From Desnuesiella massiliensis (lineage in GTDB: Bacteria > Bacillota > Clostridia > Clostridiales > Clostridiaceae), in assembly GCF_001403615.1 (NCBI RefSeq), contig NZ_LN879456.1, positions 62,001 to 126,000 of the forward strand: a stretch of 64,000 nt of DNA. The letters are read 5' to 3'. This document shows, one piece after another, positions 15,936 to 24,643 of this stretch. The number at the start of each line of letters is the position of its first letter. The stretch's first letter is position 1. The notes beneath the pieces were generated by a model. The model saw nothing but the letters and a program-made list of their open reading frames with translations, was not told the DNA's origin and made no database searches. The position numbers were made by a program, and so were the translations under genes.

Positions 15936-16697
15936 ATGTTTACTGAAGAAAGACTGGAACAAATTTTAAATATACTTAATAAAAACGGTAGAGTTAAAGT
16001 AAAAGAACTTAGTGAACTGTTTAATGTTTCAGAAAGCATGATAAGAAAGGATTTGCAAAGGTTAGAAGCTGAAGGTGCTATTCAAAGAACATATGGTGGA
16101 GCTATTTTGAATAGAAGGTTTTCCGAAAGTATCCCTATTGACACTAGGATAAAAGCTAATTTAGATACCAAGGAGTTAATTGCTGAGAAAGCTTTTGCTC
16201 TTATAATGGATGGAGATGTAGTTTTTTTAGAATCTTCAAGTATTAATTTTTTTCTAGCAAAATTAATAGCAAATAGCACTAAGCAAATAACTTTAATAAC
16301 TAATATGTCCATAATACCTCCACTATTTAATAATAATGAAACTGTAAAACTACTATGTATAGGTGGCATATATGATAACAAGTCGGGTGGCGTTTTAGGC
16401 TCAGAGGTTATTAAGAGTATATCCAAATACATCTTTAATAAAGGCTTTGTGGGAAGTGCAGGTGTAAATTTAATTACAAATAGCGCACATACTGTAACGC
16501 TAGAAGATGGTAATGTTAAGGAACTAATAATTTCCAATAGCAAGGAAGTATTTTTACTTGTTGAAAAGGAAAAATTCGATGTAGATAGTACTTATAGATT
16601 TGCAGACTTAGAAGAATTTAGTGCTATAATTACTGATTCAGATATTACTAATGAAATTAGATATAAGCTAAAAAAATTATCTGTAAAGTTAATATAA
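15936..16697 (+). CDS. DeoR/GlpR-family transcriptional regulator
   Basis: A 253-residue regulator with an N-terminal winged helix-turn-helix (RLEQILNILNKNGRVKVKELSELFNVSESMIRKDLQRLE, followed by the family hallmark YGGAI). The C-terminal DeoR sensor domain binds sugar phosphates in characterised members. Sensor-domain features are GDVVFLESSSINFF, ITLITNM and KGFVGSAGVNL. It normally represses a neighbouring sugar catabolic operon, but no such operon follows here, so its target is elsewhere or lost. The start has a weak GATGAGGTG site. A bidirectional terminator lies about 200 bases downstream. Confidence 0.88.
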   Translation: MFTEERLEQILNILNKNGRVKVKELSELFNVSESMIRKDLQRLEAEGAIQRTYGGAILNRRFSESIPIDTRIKANLDTKELIAEKAFALIMDGDVVFLESSSINFFLAKLIANSTKQITLITNMSIIPPLFNNNETVKLLCIGGIYDNKSGGVLGSEVIKSISKYIFNKGFVGSAGVNLITNSAHTVTLEDGNVKELIISNSKEVFLLVEKEKFDVDSTYRFADLEEFSAIITDSDITNEIRYKLKKLSVKLI

Positions 16698-16757
16698 CCC
16701 TGATTGAACATAATGCGAAATCTTCTAGTATGCCGAATTAATTAATAGATTTTTAGG

Positions 16758-16853
16758 TAGTATCTGATTCTGATAAAACATTATTAGTTAGAGCTATTCG
16801 TGGTGAACTAGGAAAAGCATTGGGGAAATGGAGAGTAAAAAATATAACTTAAC
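16758..16853 (+). pseudogene. C-terminal coding remnant (about 31 codons)
   Basis: In one frame the sequence reads VSDSDKTLLVRAIRGELGKA and ends KNIT then TAA at about 16851. No start or ribosome site is present. It looks like the tail of a lost gene and occupies much of the gap between the DeoR gene and the terminator at 16894. Family not identified. Confidence 0.3.
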
Positions 16854-16893
16854 CTTTTGTGGATTTAGCACACCGTGCCTCGCCTCCAACATT

Positions 16894-16923
16894 AAAACCC
16901 TCGACGGATGTCGAGGGTTTTTG
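16894..16923. terminator. bidirectional terminator
   Basis: AAAACCCTCGAC (16894-16905) pairs with GTCGAGGGTTTT (16910-16921). Converging genes end on both sides and both flanks are A/T-tracts. Confidence 0.9.
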
Positions 16924-16925
16924 CA

Positions 16926-17525
16926 TTATAAATCCACAGTTTCTGAACTGATAACTTCTGAATTTACAGGTTTTGGCTTTGTTTTATAAATTGAGTTAAA
17001 TGCCCCAGCTGCTAGTCTAATAAAATTATTATCACTATCGGTTTCTGGGGCTAAAACAATGGACTCTCCTTGGCCTTCATTTGAATTAAAACTAATAACC
17101 ATGAAGTTTCTTTTAAATTTAACCGTTTTAGTAGCAGGACGAAGTGCATCGAGAATTGCCTCTGTTTGTCTTCCGTAAATAGAGTTACCTATAAAATGCT
17201 CCGCTAATGATTCAGTATTTTCCTTTTGTATAAGTTCATCATTAGTAAACGTAGAAGCTCCTAATAATTGTTCTTTCGAAATTCTATAATTGATTGTTGG
17301 TAAAACAATAAATAAATAATCCTTATGCATTATTAATGTACATTTTGTATTCATGTGGGCATTTATACCGTACATAATCAGAAAATTATGATTGCATTTA
17401 ACATCACCTTTGCTAACACCCAATACTTTATACATATTATCTTTCTTTATACGCATCTTTCTAAATTCATTTACGCCCAACAATAAGAATAAAACAATGA
17501 TGACTAAAGCTATAATACCTACCAT
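16926..17525 (-). CDS. hypothetical single-pass membrane protein
   Basis: A 199-residue protein that I do not recognise. The first 17 residues (MVGIIALVIIVLFLLLG) form one membrane anchor, followed by the basic NEFRKMRIKKDN, so the bulk is probably cytoplasmic. The remainder is a mixed alpha/beta domain with YKVLGVSKGDVKC and a beta-rich stretch TKCTLIMHKDYLFIVLPTI, which could be a PH-like fold, though this is only a guess from pattern. The tail is polar. It stands alone, convergent with the DeoR gene, and shares the terminator at 16894-16923. AGGAGTG lies upstream of the start. Confidence 0.6.
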   Translation of the reverse strand: MVGIIALVIIVLFLLLGVNEFRKMRIKKDNMYKVLGVSKGDVKCNHNFLIMYGINAHMNTKCTLIMHKDYLFIVLPTINYRISKEQLLGASTFTNDELIQKENTESLAEHFIGNSIYGRQTEAILDALRPATKTVKFKRNFMVISFNSNEGQGESIVLAPETDSDNNFIRLAAGAFNSIYKTKPKPVNSEVISSETVDL

Positions 17526-17663
17526 TGATTAACACACTCCTATATGATTTATATTACAGTAATTGTAATGATATGTAGATTATAACATAAATAAGTATAG
17601 GTATGTTATTAGTGCTATAATTTATTTGTACTTTAAAAATTTTTGTAGAAAGGCAAGGCGTAA

Positions 17664-18563
17664 AATATACTTAATAAATTTATTGAAAAATCTAATCATC
17701 TAAATCTATACAGTATTGTGGTATTGCAAAATTGAGAAAAAATTGATGAATATCATTGGGCAGAAGAAATAAGGAGAAATCAATATTCTGTTACAAAAAG
17801 CTTTACTTCTACAGCAGTGGGCATGGCAATTGACCAGGGACTTCTAACTTTGCAGGATAAAGTTATTGACTATTTTCGAAAGGATATTCCTGAAAATTTA
17901 CCAAAACTTCAGTTACAACGATTGAAGAAATTAACCATAGAGGATCTTTTAACCATGAGCGCAGGCTATGGAGAAGCAAATTTAATGGATGATAGGAGAA
18001 GCTTAAAAAATAAAAATTGGATTCAAGTGGCTTTATCAACACCACTTATCTTTGAGGCAAAAAAACAATTTACATATACCAATTGTACCTCCTATTTGGC
18101 TGGTGTCATTGTGGAAAAAGTTACAGGTTGCTCATTAATTGATTATCTTATGCCAAGATTATTTGAGCCACTTGGAATACAACGTCCTGGCTATGAATTA
18201 TGCCCATTAGGACATGTATTTGGAGGCAGTGACCTAATGTTAGCAGCAAATGAGCTTAGTAAATTTGGGCAATTATATTTACAAAAGGGTGAATACAACG
18301 GAAAACAATTAATTTCTAAGGAATGGGTTGAACAGGCTACAAAAAAGCAAATAGACACAGCTAATGCTTCTTTAGATAACAGTTTTGGATATGGTTATTT
18401 CTTTTGGAGAGGCAGTCATAATTCATACCGTGCTAGTGGGATGTTGGGGCAAACATGTATTATTTTAGAAGATAAAAATGCTGTTATTGCTGTAAATTCA
18501 AATGAGAAAAATTCACAAGCCATTAAAGACTGCATATGGGAAAATATTTATCCTAATCTTTAG
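17664..18563 (+). pseudogene. serine hydrolase (beta-lactamase family) with in-frame stop and lost start
   Basis: The catalytic SxxK is intact as SVTKSFTS (from 17787), in frame with the downstream domain containing YTNCTSYLAG (the YxN-like motif) and GYFFWRGSHNSYRASGMLGQ. Reading upstream, the frame continues through VLQN, a TGA at 17733-17735, then EKIDEYHWAEEIRRNQ, so one base change has truncated the N-terminus. No ATG with a ribosome site exists near the expected start around 17664; the longest uninterrupted frame begins at 17817, after the active-site serine. A translated product from there would lack the nucleophile. The family includes esterases and penicillin-binding-like enzymes. 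Confidence 0.75.
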
Positions 18564-18639
18564 ATGGAAAAAAAGGTAAGGCTGGAATCCTTATAAAGCA
18601 ATTAGTAAAAAGTTCAAAGCTGTTTCTCACGGCTATAAC

Positions 18640-18672
18640 AAAGGGGCACCTAATTTTAAGGTGTCCCTTTTT
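18640..18672. terminator. terminator shared by converging genes
   Basis: AAAGGGGCACCT (about 18640-18651) pairs with AGGTGTCCCTTT (18659-18670), then TT. It overlaps the 3' end of the metallophosphoesterase gene on the minus strand. Confidence 0.7.
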
Positions 18673-19804
18673 GAAGAGTTATATTAACTATTTCAGATCG
18701 ACTGCCTATTCTTAACGGAGGTCCCCAGGTTCCGTAGCCAGAGGAAACTACTATGTTAAAGCTATTTTTTTTCATATATCCATAATGGTCTTCAAAAATG
18801 CCTTTAGTTATAAGGTTAAAGGGAAATAGCTGGCCTCTATGGGTATGACCGGATACTTGTAAATCAATATTTGCCTCTGCGCTTTCGTTTATTCTGCTAG
18901 GATTGTGATCAATTACAATTATAGGCTTGGTGCTATCTATATCCTTAGTTATATCTTTTAGCTCCTTTGTTGTAGCCTTAATTCTGCTGGCGGATACATC
19001 ATCTCTACCTACTACATAGAAGCTATTATTAATGAGCTTATAATCATTTCTTAAAACCGTAATTCCCTGATTTTGAAGTAAAGAGCACAGCTCTTCCACC
19101 TTATTGTCAAAGAGGTCGTGGTTGCCTAGGGCAAAAAATGTCCCGTATTTACTTTTAATATTGCCTAATTCCAAAGCCATGTTGTTTTCAATAAAGGGCT
19201 TCATGGAACTATCTATTAAATCACCGGCAATTAATACTAGGTCGGGATTTAGCCGGTTTATTTCATTAACCATCTTTTTAAGTCTAGCATTGCCTACGAT
19301 ATCTCCAAGATGTATATCAGATATTAACACTATATTAAGCTTTTCTTCTTTCAGAGCTTTATCTATTTTAATATCATACTTTTTAACGTAGGAGTTATTT
19401 GCATTGAAGCTGCCCATAGCTATTAAGCCTATTATTAAAATAAAAAATATTATGGTGAAAAGCAGGCTCCTATCCTTAATATTAGGGAAAAAGTTGAACT
19501 TTTTATTTATGATTAGTAATATATCTGTAATAGCAAAAAGCATTAAAAGGTAGAGAGCTATAGCCATATAATAAATTCCTATGTACATGATTGGACTAGA
19601 TAAGTATTTAGGAAAGTACTTATTTAACATGCCGTAAATTATATAAGAAAAGGCTGTAAACCAAAATAAAGCCCAAAAGACCTTGTTATTTATCTTATGT
19701 ATTTCAGAAAGCCTTGAAAAAGTACGTTTTCCTACATAGTAATTTAGTACTATGAATAGGAGAAGGAAAATTATTATTAAGAATACATATTTAAGACTTT
19801 TCAT
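18656..19804 (-). CDS. membrane metallophosphoesterase (YkuE-like)
   Basis: A 382-residue protein with four N-terminal membrane helices (about 1-135) followed by a calcineurin-type phosphoesterase domain facing outward or membrane-associated. Metal and catalytic motifs appear in order: LISDIHLGD (DxH), AGDLID (GD), ALGNHD (GNHD), VIDHNP (H) and SGHTHRGQLFP (GHTH). This order is that of the YkuE/YaeI group, some of which act on lipids such as UDP-diacylglucosamine; the substrate here is unknown. The start at 19804 is chosen because GGAGG lies just upstream and the ATG at 19816 would precede it. The gene is monocistronic and converges on the serine-hydrolase pseudogene. Confidence 0.85.
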   Translation of the reverse strand: MKSLKYVFLIIIFLLLFIVLNYYVGKRTFSRLSEIHKINNKVFWALFWFTAFSYIIYGMLNKYFPKYLSSPIMYIGIYYMAIALYLLMLFAITDILLIINKKFNFFPNIKDRSLLFTIIFFILIIGLIAMGSFNANNSYVKKYDIKIDKALKEEKLNIVLISDIHLGDIVGNARLKKMVNEINRLNPDLVLIAGDLIDSSMKPFIENNMALELGNIKSKYGTFFALGNHDLFDNKVEELCSLLQNQGITVLRNDYKLINNSFYVVGRDDVSASRIKATTKELKDITKDIDSTKPIIVIDHNPSRINESAEANIDLQVSGHTHRGQLFPFNLITKGIFEDHYGYMKKNSFNIVVSSGYGTWGPPLRIGSRSEIVNITLQKGTP

Positions 19805-20123
19805 AAAATCCTCCATTGTCTAACTTTAGTTATATTGAGATTATAACCTATTTTATAAATTATAAAAATACATAATGATTTTTTTGGTGATGATAGTATT
19901 AGTATTCATTTCTTGAAAGTTTATGTTAAGTTTGATTTTGCGTAGTCTCTTACTGATAATGGTAAACAATGATGGCAGCTATAAACCAAAAGAAATAAAA
20001 AGTCAATATAGTAATGCATATAAAATAAGTCAAAAAAACATATATTAGGTTAAAAAACCAATATAAAAGAATTTATTCAATCATTTACTTTAGGATAGTT
20101 AGGAAAACGTACTGGGTTTAAAG

Positions 20124-20152
20124 TTGTATCTCAGATTTTTAAGGCATATAAT
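20124..20152 (+). promoter_or_regulatory. promoter of the acyl-CoA dehydrogenase fusion gene
   Basis: TTGTAT (20124-20129), a 17-base spacer and TATAAT (20147-20152). Start of the mRNA would be near 20159, giving a leader of about 90 bases. The rest of the 445-base gap 19805-20249 shows no gene, only AT-rich sequence. Confidence 0.6.
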
Positions 20153-20249
20153 AAATGTATACCATTTAGATATACATTTAAGAAACATGTTTCAAATATA
20201 TTTTATTTACAATATTTATGTAAACGTATTAATTGAAGGAGGGACAAAT

Positions 20250-22157
20250 ATGCTTTTTAACACTACCACACAACATGAAAATTTGAGGATGAAAATCAGA
20301 GAGTTTGCGGAAGAAGAGATTAAGCCTATTGCCTTTATGTTGGATCTGGAAAATAAATTCCCTTCGGAGGCGATTCATAAATTGGCTGACCTGGGAATGA
20401 TGGGAATACCCTATGGGAAAGAGTACGGCGGAGCAGGGCTTGATGTAATAAGCTATGCTATAGCTGTGGAGGAATTATCAAGAGTAGATGGTGGTACAGG
20501 GGTAATTCTTTCAGCGCATACATCTTTAGGTGCATACCCCATTGCTGCCTACGGCACTGAAGAGCAGAAGCAGAAGTACTTAGTTCCACTAGCAACAGGA
20601 GAAAAGCTTGGGGCCTTTGGTCTTACTGAAGAGAATGCTGGTAGTGATGCTGGAGGTACTGAGACCACTGCTGTTTTAGATGGAGATTATTATATTTTAA
20701 ATGGAGAAAAGATCTTCATAACCAATGGAGGAGAGGCTGATATTTACGTTATCTTTGCAGTTACTACACCTAACATAGGTACTCGTGGTATCAGTGCCTT
20801 TATTGTAGAGAAGGGCTGGGAAGGCTTTACCTTTGGAAAACACTATGACAAGATGGGAATTCGTTCTTCTGCCACTGCAGAGTTGATTTTCAATGATGTG
20901 AAGGTGCCTAAAGAAAATCTATTGGGTAAAGAAGGAGAGGGCTTCAAGATTGCTATGGGAACCTTAGATGGCGGTCGTATTGGTATTGCAGCTCAGGCTC
21001 TTGGTATAGCTCAAGGTGCTTATGAGAATGCTTTGGCCTATTCAAAGGAAAGAGTTCAATTTGGAAAGCCTATCTGTCAGCAACAGATTATAGCTTTTAA
21101 ATTGGCTGATATGGCTACGAAGCTTAGAGCAGCTAGATTTCTTGTTTATAGTGCAGCAGAGCTTAAAGAAAATCATGAATCTTATAGTATGGAAGCAGCT
21201 ATGGCTAAGCAATACGCCTCCGATATTTGCCTTGAGGTTGTCAACGATGCCCTTCAGATATTTGGAGGAAGTGGGTATTTGAAAGGAATGGAAGTAGAAC
21301 GTGCTTATAGGGATGCTAAGATTTGTACTATATACGAAGGAACTAATGAAATTCAGCGTTTAGTAATATCTTCTCATATCATCGGCAAGATGCCAAAGGA
21401 GCAAACTATGGATAAAGGTTCTAAGCAAGACCCTGCTACAGGTTATCGTAAGAAAATTGTTTTTAAAAACGGAACTGCTAAGGAAAAGGTTGACGCTCTT
21501 GTGGAAGCCCTTAAGACAGAGGGTTATGATTTCACCGTGGGAATCCCTATAGATACACCTATTAGCAAGGCTGAAAGAGTGGTTAGTGTGGGACTAGGCA
21601 TAGGTGAAAAAGAAAATATGAAGCTTATAGAAGACTTGGCGGTTCAAGCTGGTGCTGCTATAGGTTCTTCTCGTCCAGTAGCTGAAACTCTTAAATACTT
21701 ACCATTAAATCGTTATGTTGGTATGTCTGGTCAAAAATTCAATGGAAATCTATATATTGCTTGCGGGATTTCAGGAGCAGGTCAGCATTTGAAAGGCATA
21801 AAGGATGCTACCACCATTGTAGCTATAAATATCAACCCCAATGCAAAAATCTTCAAGAATGCGGATTATGGTATAGTGGGAGATTTGATGGAAATATTGC
21901 CATTGCTTACTGAAGCCCTAGATAATGGAGAGCCAAAGAAGGAGGCACCACCAATGAAGAAGATGAAGAGAGCTGTTCCTAAGAAAGTAGTTCCCACTTG
22001 GAAACATTATGTATGCAACGGATGCGGCTATGAATATGACCCTGGCTTAGGTGATCTAGAAGGTGAAGTAGCTCCAGGCACACTATTTGAAAAGCTGCCA
22101 GAAGAGTGGACTTGCCCCGCTTGCGGTGAAGAGAAGGATATGTTCATAGAAATCTGA
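20250..22157 (+). CDS. acyl-CoA dehydrogenase / EtfA C-domain / rubredoxin fusion
   Basis: A 635-residue three-part flavoprotein. Residues about 1-380 are a full acyl-CoA dehydrogenase, with FGLTEENAGSDAGG and the IYEGTNEIQRL segment that holds the active-site Glu. Residues about 410-555 are only the FAD-binding C-terminal domain of electron-transfer flavoprotein alpha (GSSRPVAET, GQKFNGNLYIACGISGAGQH). Residues about 585-635 are a rubredoxin with CNGCG (Cys 589, 592) and CPACG (Cys 622, 625) binding one Fe. Electrons could run acyl-CoA to FAD, to the second FAD, to Fe, and then to the flavodiiron protein encoded next. The start at 20250 has GAAGGAGGG before it; upstream in-frame codons are leader sequence. 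Physiological direction is inferred. Confidence 0.9.
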   Translation: MLFNTTTQHENLRMKIREFAEEEIKPIAFMLDLENKFPSEAIHKLADLGMMGIPYGKEYGGAGLDVISYAIAVEELSRVDGGTGVILSAHTSLGAYPIAAYGTEEQKQKYLVPLATGEKLGAFGLTEENAGSDAGGTETTAVLDGDYYILNGEKIFITNGGEADIYVIFAVTTPNIGTRGISAFIVEKGWEGFTFGKHYDKMGIRSSATAELIFNDVKVPKENLLGKEGEGFKIAMGTLDGGRIGIAAQALGIAQGAYENALAYSKERVQFGKPICQQQIIAFKLADMATKLRAARFLVYSAAELKENHESYSMEAAMAKQYASDICLEVVNDALQIFGGSGYLKGMEVERAYRDAKICTIYEGTNEIQRLVISSHIIGKMPKEQTMDKGSKQDPATGYRKKIVFKNGTAKEKVDALVEALKTEGYDFTVGIPIDTPISKAERVVSVGLGIGEKENMKLIEDLAVQAGAAIGSSRPVAETLKYLPLNRYVGMSGQKFNGNLYIACGISGAGQHLKGIKDATTIVAININPNAKIFKNADYGIVGDLMEILPLLTEALDNGEPKKEAPPMKKMKRAVPKKVVPTWKHYVCNGCGYEYDPGLGDLEGEVAPGTLFEKLPEEWTCPACGEEKDMFIEI

Positions 22158-22211
22158 TTTTTGTAATAACCGAACCTAATGATTTGTTTAACGTAAAGGA
22201 GGAGTGAATTT

Positions 22212-23411
22212 ATGTATTGTGTTAGAGAAATAGCTGAGAATCTTTATTGGGTTGGCGGTAATGATCATCGCCTTGCCCTCTTTGAAAATATTCACCCTAT
22301 ACCACGAGGGGTTTCCTATAATTCTTATCTGCTTTTAGATGAAAAAACCGTGCTCTTTGATACGGTGGACTGGTCAATTTGTCGTCAATTTCTTGAGAAT
22401 ATTAAAGGGGTTTTAGGGGACAGACCTTTAGATTATATGGTGATAAACCATATGGAGCCTGACCATGCGGCTTGCATTGAGGAAATTGTTCTTCGTTATC
22501 CTAATGTAAATATTATATGTACGCCAAAAGCGTTGCTCTTTATGCAGCAATTTGGCTTTCATATAGATGGCAAGGTCATAGAGGTTAAAGAAGGAGATAC
22601 TATGTCCTTTGGAAAGCATGAAGTTGTATTTGTAGAAGCTCCTATGGTGCATTGGCCAGAAGCTATGGTGACCTATGATACTACTAATGGTGTATTATTT
22701 TCCGCTGATGCCTTTGGTTCTTTTGGAGCTTTAGATGGTAAGATGTTTAATGACGAGATGAACTTTGATAGAGATTGGATTGATGATGCCAGAAGGTATT
22801 ATACAAACATTGTAGGCAAGTATGGTCCTCATGTACAGTCCTTACTTAAGAAGGCTGGAGGGTTGGACATAAAGATGATCTGCCCACTGCATGGACCAGT
22901 ATGGCGCAGCGATTTAGGGTACTTTATAGATAAATATGACAAGTGGAGCCGATATGAACCAGAGGAGAAGGGCGTAATGATAGTTTATGGCACCATGTAT
23001 GGAAATACAGAGGCCGCTGCTAGCGATTTAGCAACCAGGTTAGTGAAAAAAGGCATGACCAATGTGGTTATGTATGATGTTTCAAAAACTCATGTGTCCT
23101 ATTTGATATCTGAGACCTTCAAATATAGTCATGTGATTCTTGCTTGCGTAACTTACAACTTAAATATTTACCCACCTATGCTGGGTTATATAATGGATAT
23201 GAAGGCATTAAATCTTCAAAAGCGTACCGTTGCTCTTATAGAAAATGGCTCTTGGGCTCCTCAATCAGGAAAGCTTATGCGTGAGCTTTTGGAGGATATG
23301 AAAGATATGACGATCTTAGAAAATGAAATCACATTGACCTCCAGCATGAAGGAGAATGACGAGGATTCAATGGAGGATCTTGCTGATAGCATTATAGAAT
23401 CGATGAAGTAA
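22212..23411 (+). CDS. fprA: flavodiiron protein (FprA-type O2/NO reductase)
   Basis: A 399-residue A-type flavoprotein. The metallo-beta-lactamase-like domain holds the diiron ligands: HMEPDH (HxExDH), VHWPEAM, SADAFGSFG and CPLHGPVW. The C-terminal flavodoxin domain starts VIVYGTMYGNTEAAAS, the FMN phosphate loop. Such proteins reduce O2 to water or NO to N2O in anaerobes, with rubredoxin as donor. The preceding gene ends in a rubredoxin domain and is only 54 bases upstream, with no terminator between, so the two are very likely one operon. AAGGAGGAG precedes the start. The class A two-domain length is normal. Confidence 0.94.
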   Translation: MYCVREIAENLYWVGGNDHRLALFENIHPIPRGVSYNSYLLLDEKTVLFDTVDWSICRQFLENIKGVLGDRPLDYMVINHMEPDHAACIEEIVLRYPNVNIICTPKALLFMQQFGFHIDGKVIEVKEGDTMSFGKHEVVFVEAPMVHWPEAMVTYDTTNGVLFSADAFGSFGALDGKMFNDEMNFDRDWIDDARRYYTNIVGKYGPHVQSLLKKAGGLDIKMICPLHGPVWRSDLGYFIDKYDKWSRYEPEEKGVMIVYGTMYGNTEAAASDLATRLVKKGMTNVVMYDVSKTHVSYLISETFKYSHVILACVTYNLNIYPPMLGYIMDMKALNLQKRTVALIENGSWAPQSGKLMRELLEDMKDMTILENEITLTSSMKENDEDSMEDLADSIIESMK

Positions 23412-23433
23412 TTTTATAAAAAACATAAACCTG

Positions 23434-23533
23434 TAGGGAAACAACTTCAACTATTAATTTATACATGCACCATAATCACTTAAAGCTGTGATTTTGGAAC
23501 ATGTATAAATTAAGTTTACGTAGTGTTTCCCTA
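23434..23533 (+). other. nested long stem structure in the 3' UTR of fprA
   Basis: Three nested pairings: TAGGGAAACA (23434-23443) with TGTTTCCCTA (23524-23533); TTAATTTATACATG (23454-23467) with CATGTATAAATTAA (23500-23513); AATCAC (23474-23479) with GTGATT (23488-23493). All are perfect. There is no U-run after it; the true terminator follows. It could be a processed RNA, a stabilising 3' structure or a mini-element. Confidence 0.6.
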
Positions 23534-23536
23534 TAT

Positions 23537-23578
23537 AACACCGACTCAGGGGTAAAATTTCTGAGTTGGTGTTTTTTA
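23537..23578 (+). terminator. terminator of the acyl-CoA dehydrogenase/fprA operon
   Basis: AACACCGACTCAG (23537-23549) pairs with CTGAGTTGGTGTT (23561-23573), followed by TTTTATA. Confidence 0.9.
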
Positions 23579-23671
23579 TATCATTATTATTAATACGAAT
23601 TTCAATATCATAGTATAGTTCTATTATGGTATAATATTAATAAAATAATAGCATATAAGGATGTGATAATA

Positions 23672-23971
23672 ATGGCTATGGAATATAGAAACGTGAAAAT
23701 TTATGATGATATAATCCCAATAGTTAGTATGTTAAATGGTGGCAAAACTATTGATGAAAAGGTCAATGTTTCAATAGCTGTTGGTTTATTTGCGGGGAAA
23801 ATGGTTACATTAGCACGTGCTGCTGAGCTTGCAAAGCTTTCTCTAGCTGAATTTATGGATGTTTTGAAAGATAGAGGAATTCCTTGGGGAGAATATACAG
23901 AGGATCAAGAAAGAATGGATGACATGGCTATGAAAAACTTGCTTAATAGGATGGAGAATCTAGATGATTAA
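23672..23971 (+). CDS. UPF0175 family protein, probable antitoxin
   Basis: A 99-residue protein. The segment with ARAAELAKLSLAEFMDVLKD and then RGIPWGEYT fits UPF0175, in which a helix-turn-helix-like region is followed by a (G)IPxxxY motif. UPF0175 genes are commonly paired with DUF3368/PIN-like toxins, and here the next gene overlaps by 8 bases and is DUF3368. The start at 23672 is taken because AAGGA at 23657-23661 is properly spaced; an in-frame GTG at 23663 would sit right on it. The role as DNA-binding antitoxin is inferred from pairing. Confidence 0.8.
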   Translation: MAMEYRNVKIYDDIIPIVSMLNGGKTIDEKVNVSIAVGLFAGKMVTLARAAELAKLSLAEFMDVLKDRGIPWGEYTEDQERMDDMAMKNLLNRMENLDD

Positions 23972-24488
23972 AATAGTATGCAATTCTAGTCCTATAATAG
24001 GCCTGTCAGCTATAGGAAAGTTAAATTTACTGTGGGAAATATTTGATGAAGTTATAATTCCAGAAGAGGTTTATAGAGAAATTGTAGAGGCTAATTCAAA
24101 AGATAATTATGGTGCTAAAGAACTTAAAAATGCTATTGAATCAGGGAATATATCAATTTATAAGGTGAAAAATAAAGAATTAGTTAATGAGTTGTATGGA
24201 AAGCTCCACAAAGGAGAACTTGAAGTTATAGTAGCTGCTAGAGAATTAAAAATAACAGATGTTGTTATAGATGAAAGAGCAGCTAGAAGTTTTGCTGAAG
24301 CTATGCTTTTACAAACTATAGGTATTATAGGTATATTGCTAATTTCAAAGAGAAGAAAAAAGATTGAAGAGATTAAGAAGTACTTAGACCTTCTTATAGA
24401 TTCCAATTATAGAATATCAAAAAAATTGTATGAAAATGCTTTAGAAAAAGCTGGCGAACTAGATCAATACAATCAAGGACATATTTAG
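23964..24488 (+). CDS. DUF3368 PIN-like protein, probable toxin
   Basis: A 174-residue PIN-like domain. The N-terminus IVCNSSPIIGLSAIGKL has Asn where VapC-type PIN proteins have the first catalytic Asp, as is usual for DUF3368. Acidic positions in GELEVIVAARE and VVIDERAARSFAE match the later metal-binding positions. PIN domains are Mg-dependent RNases. The start overlaps the antitoxin gene by 8 bases in a different frame, which implies translational coupling. It may therefore be a ribonuclease toxin, but activity is inferred only. Confidence 0.8.
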   Translation: MIKIVCNSSPIIGLSAIGKLNLLWEIFDEVIIPEEVYREIVEANSKDNYGAKELKNAIESGNISIYKVKNKELVNELYGKLHKGELEVIVAARELKITDVVIDERAARSFAEAMLLQTIGIIGILLISKRRKKIEEIKKYLDLLIDSNYRISKKLYENALEKAGELDQYNQGHI

Positions 24489-24643
24489 CAACTATTTATA
24501 TATTAAACTATTTTATAGCAAAAAATTATCGTTTTGATTTTAATTTTTGAAAAATGTTAGGTACTAATATTTCATGAAATAAAAAATGGTTATATTTTCT
24601 TTGTGAGTTTAATATTTTAAATAGAAAACAATTTTATTTAAGT

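Noticed and set aside
16082..16543. 153-codon minus-strand ORF
   Set aside because: It is a shadow of the DeoR regulator gene, with no ribosome site or domain.
20124..20249. N-terminal extension of the acyl-CoA dehydrogenase fusion frame
   Set aside because: It precedes a strong GAAGGAGGG site and contains the likely promoter; the encoded residues do not resemble the family.
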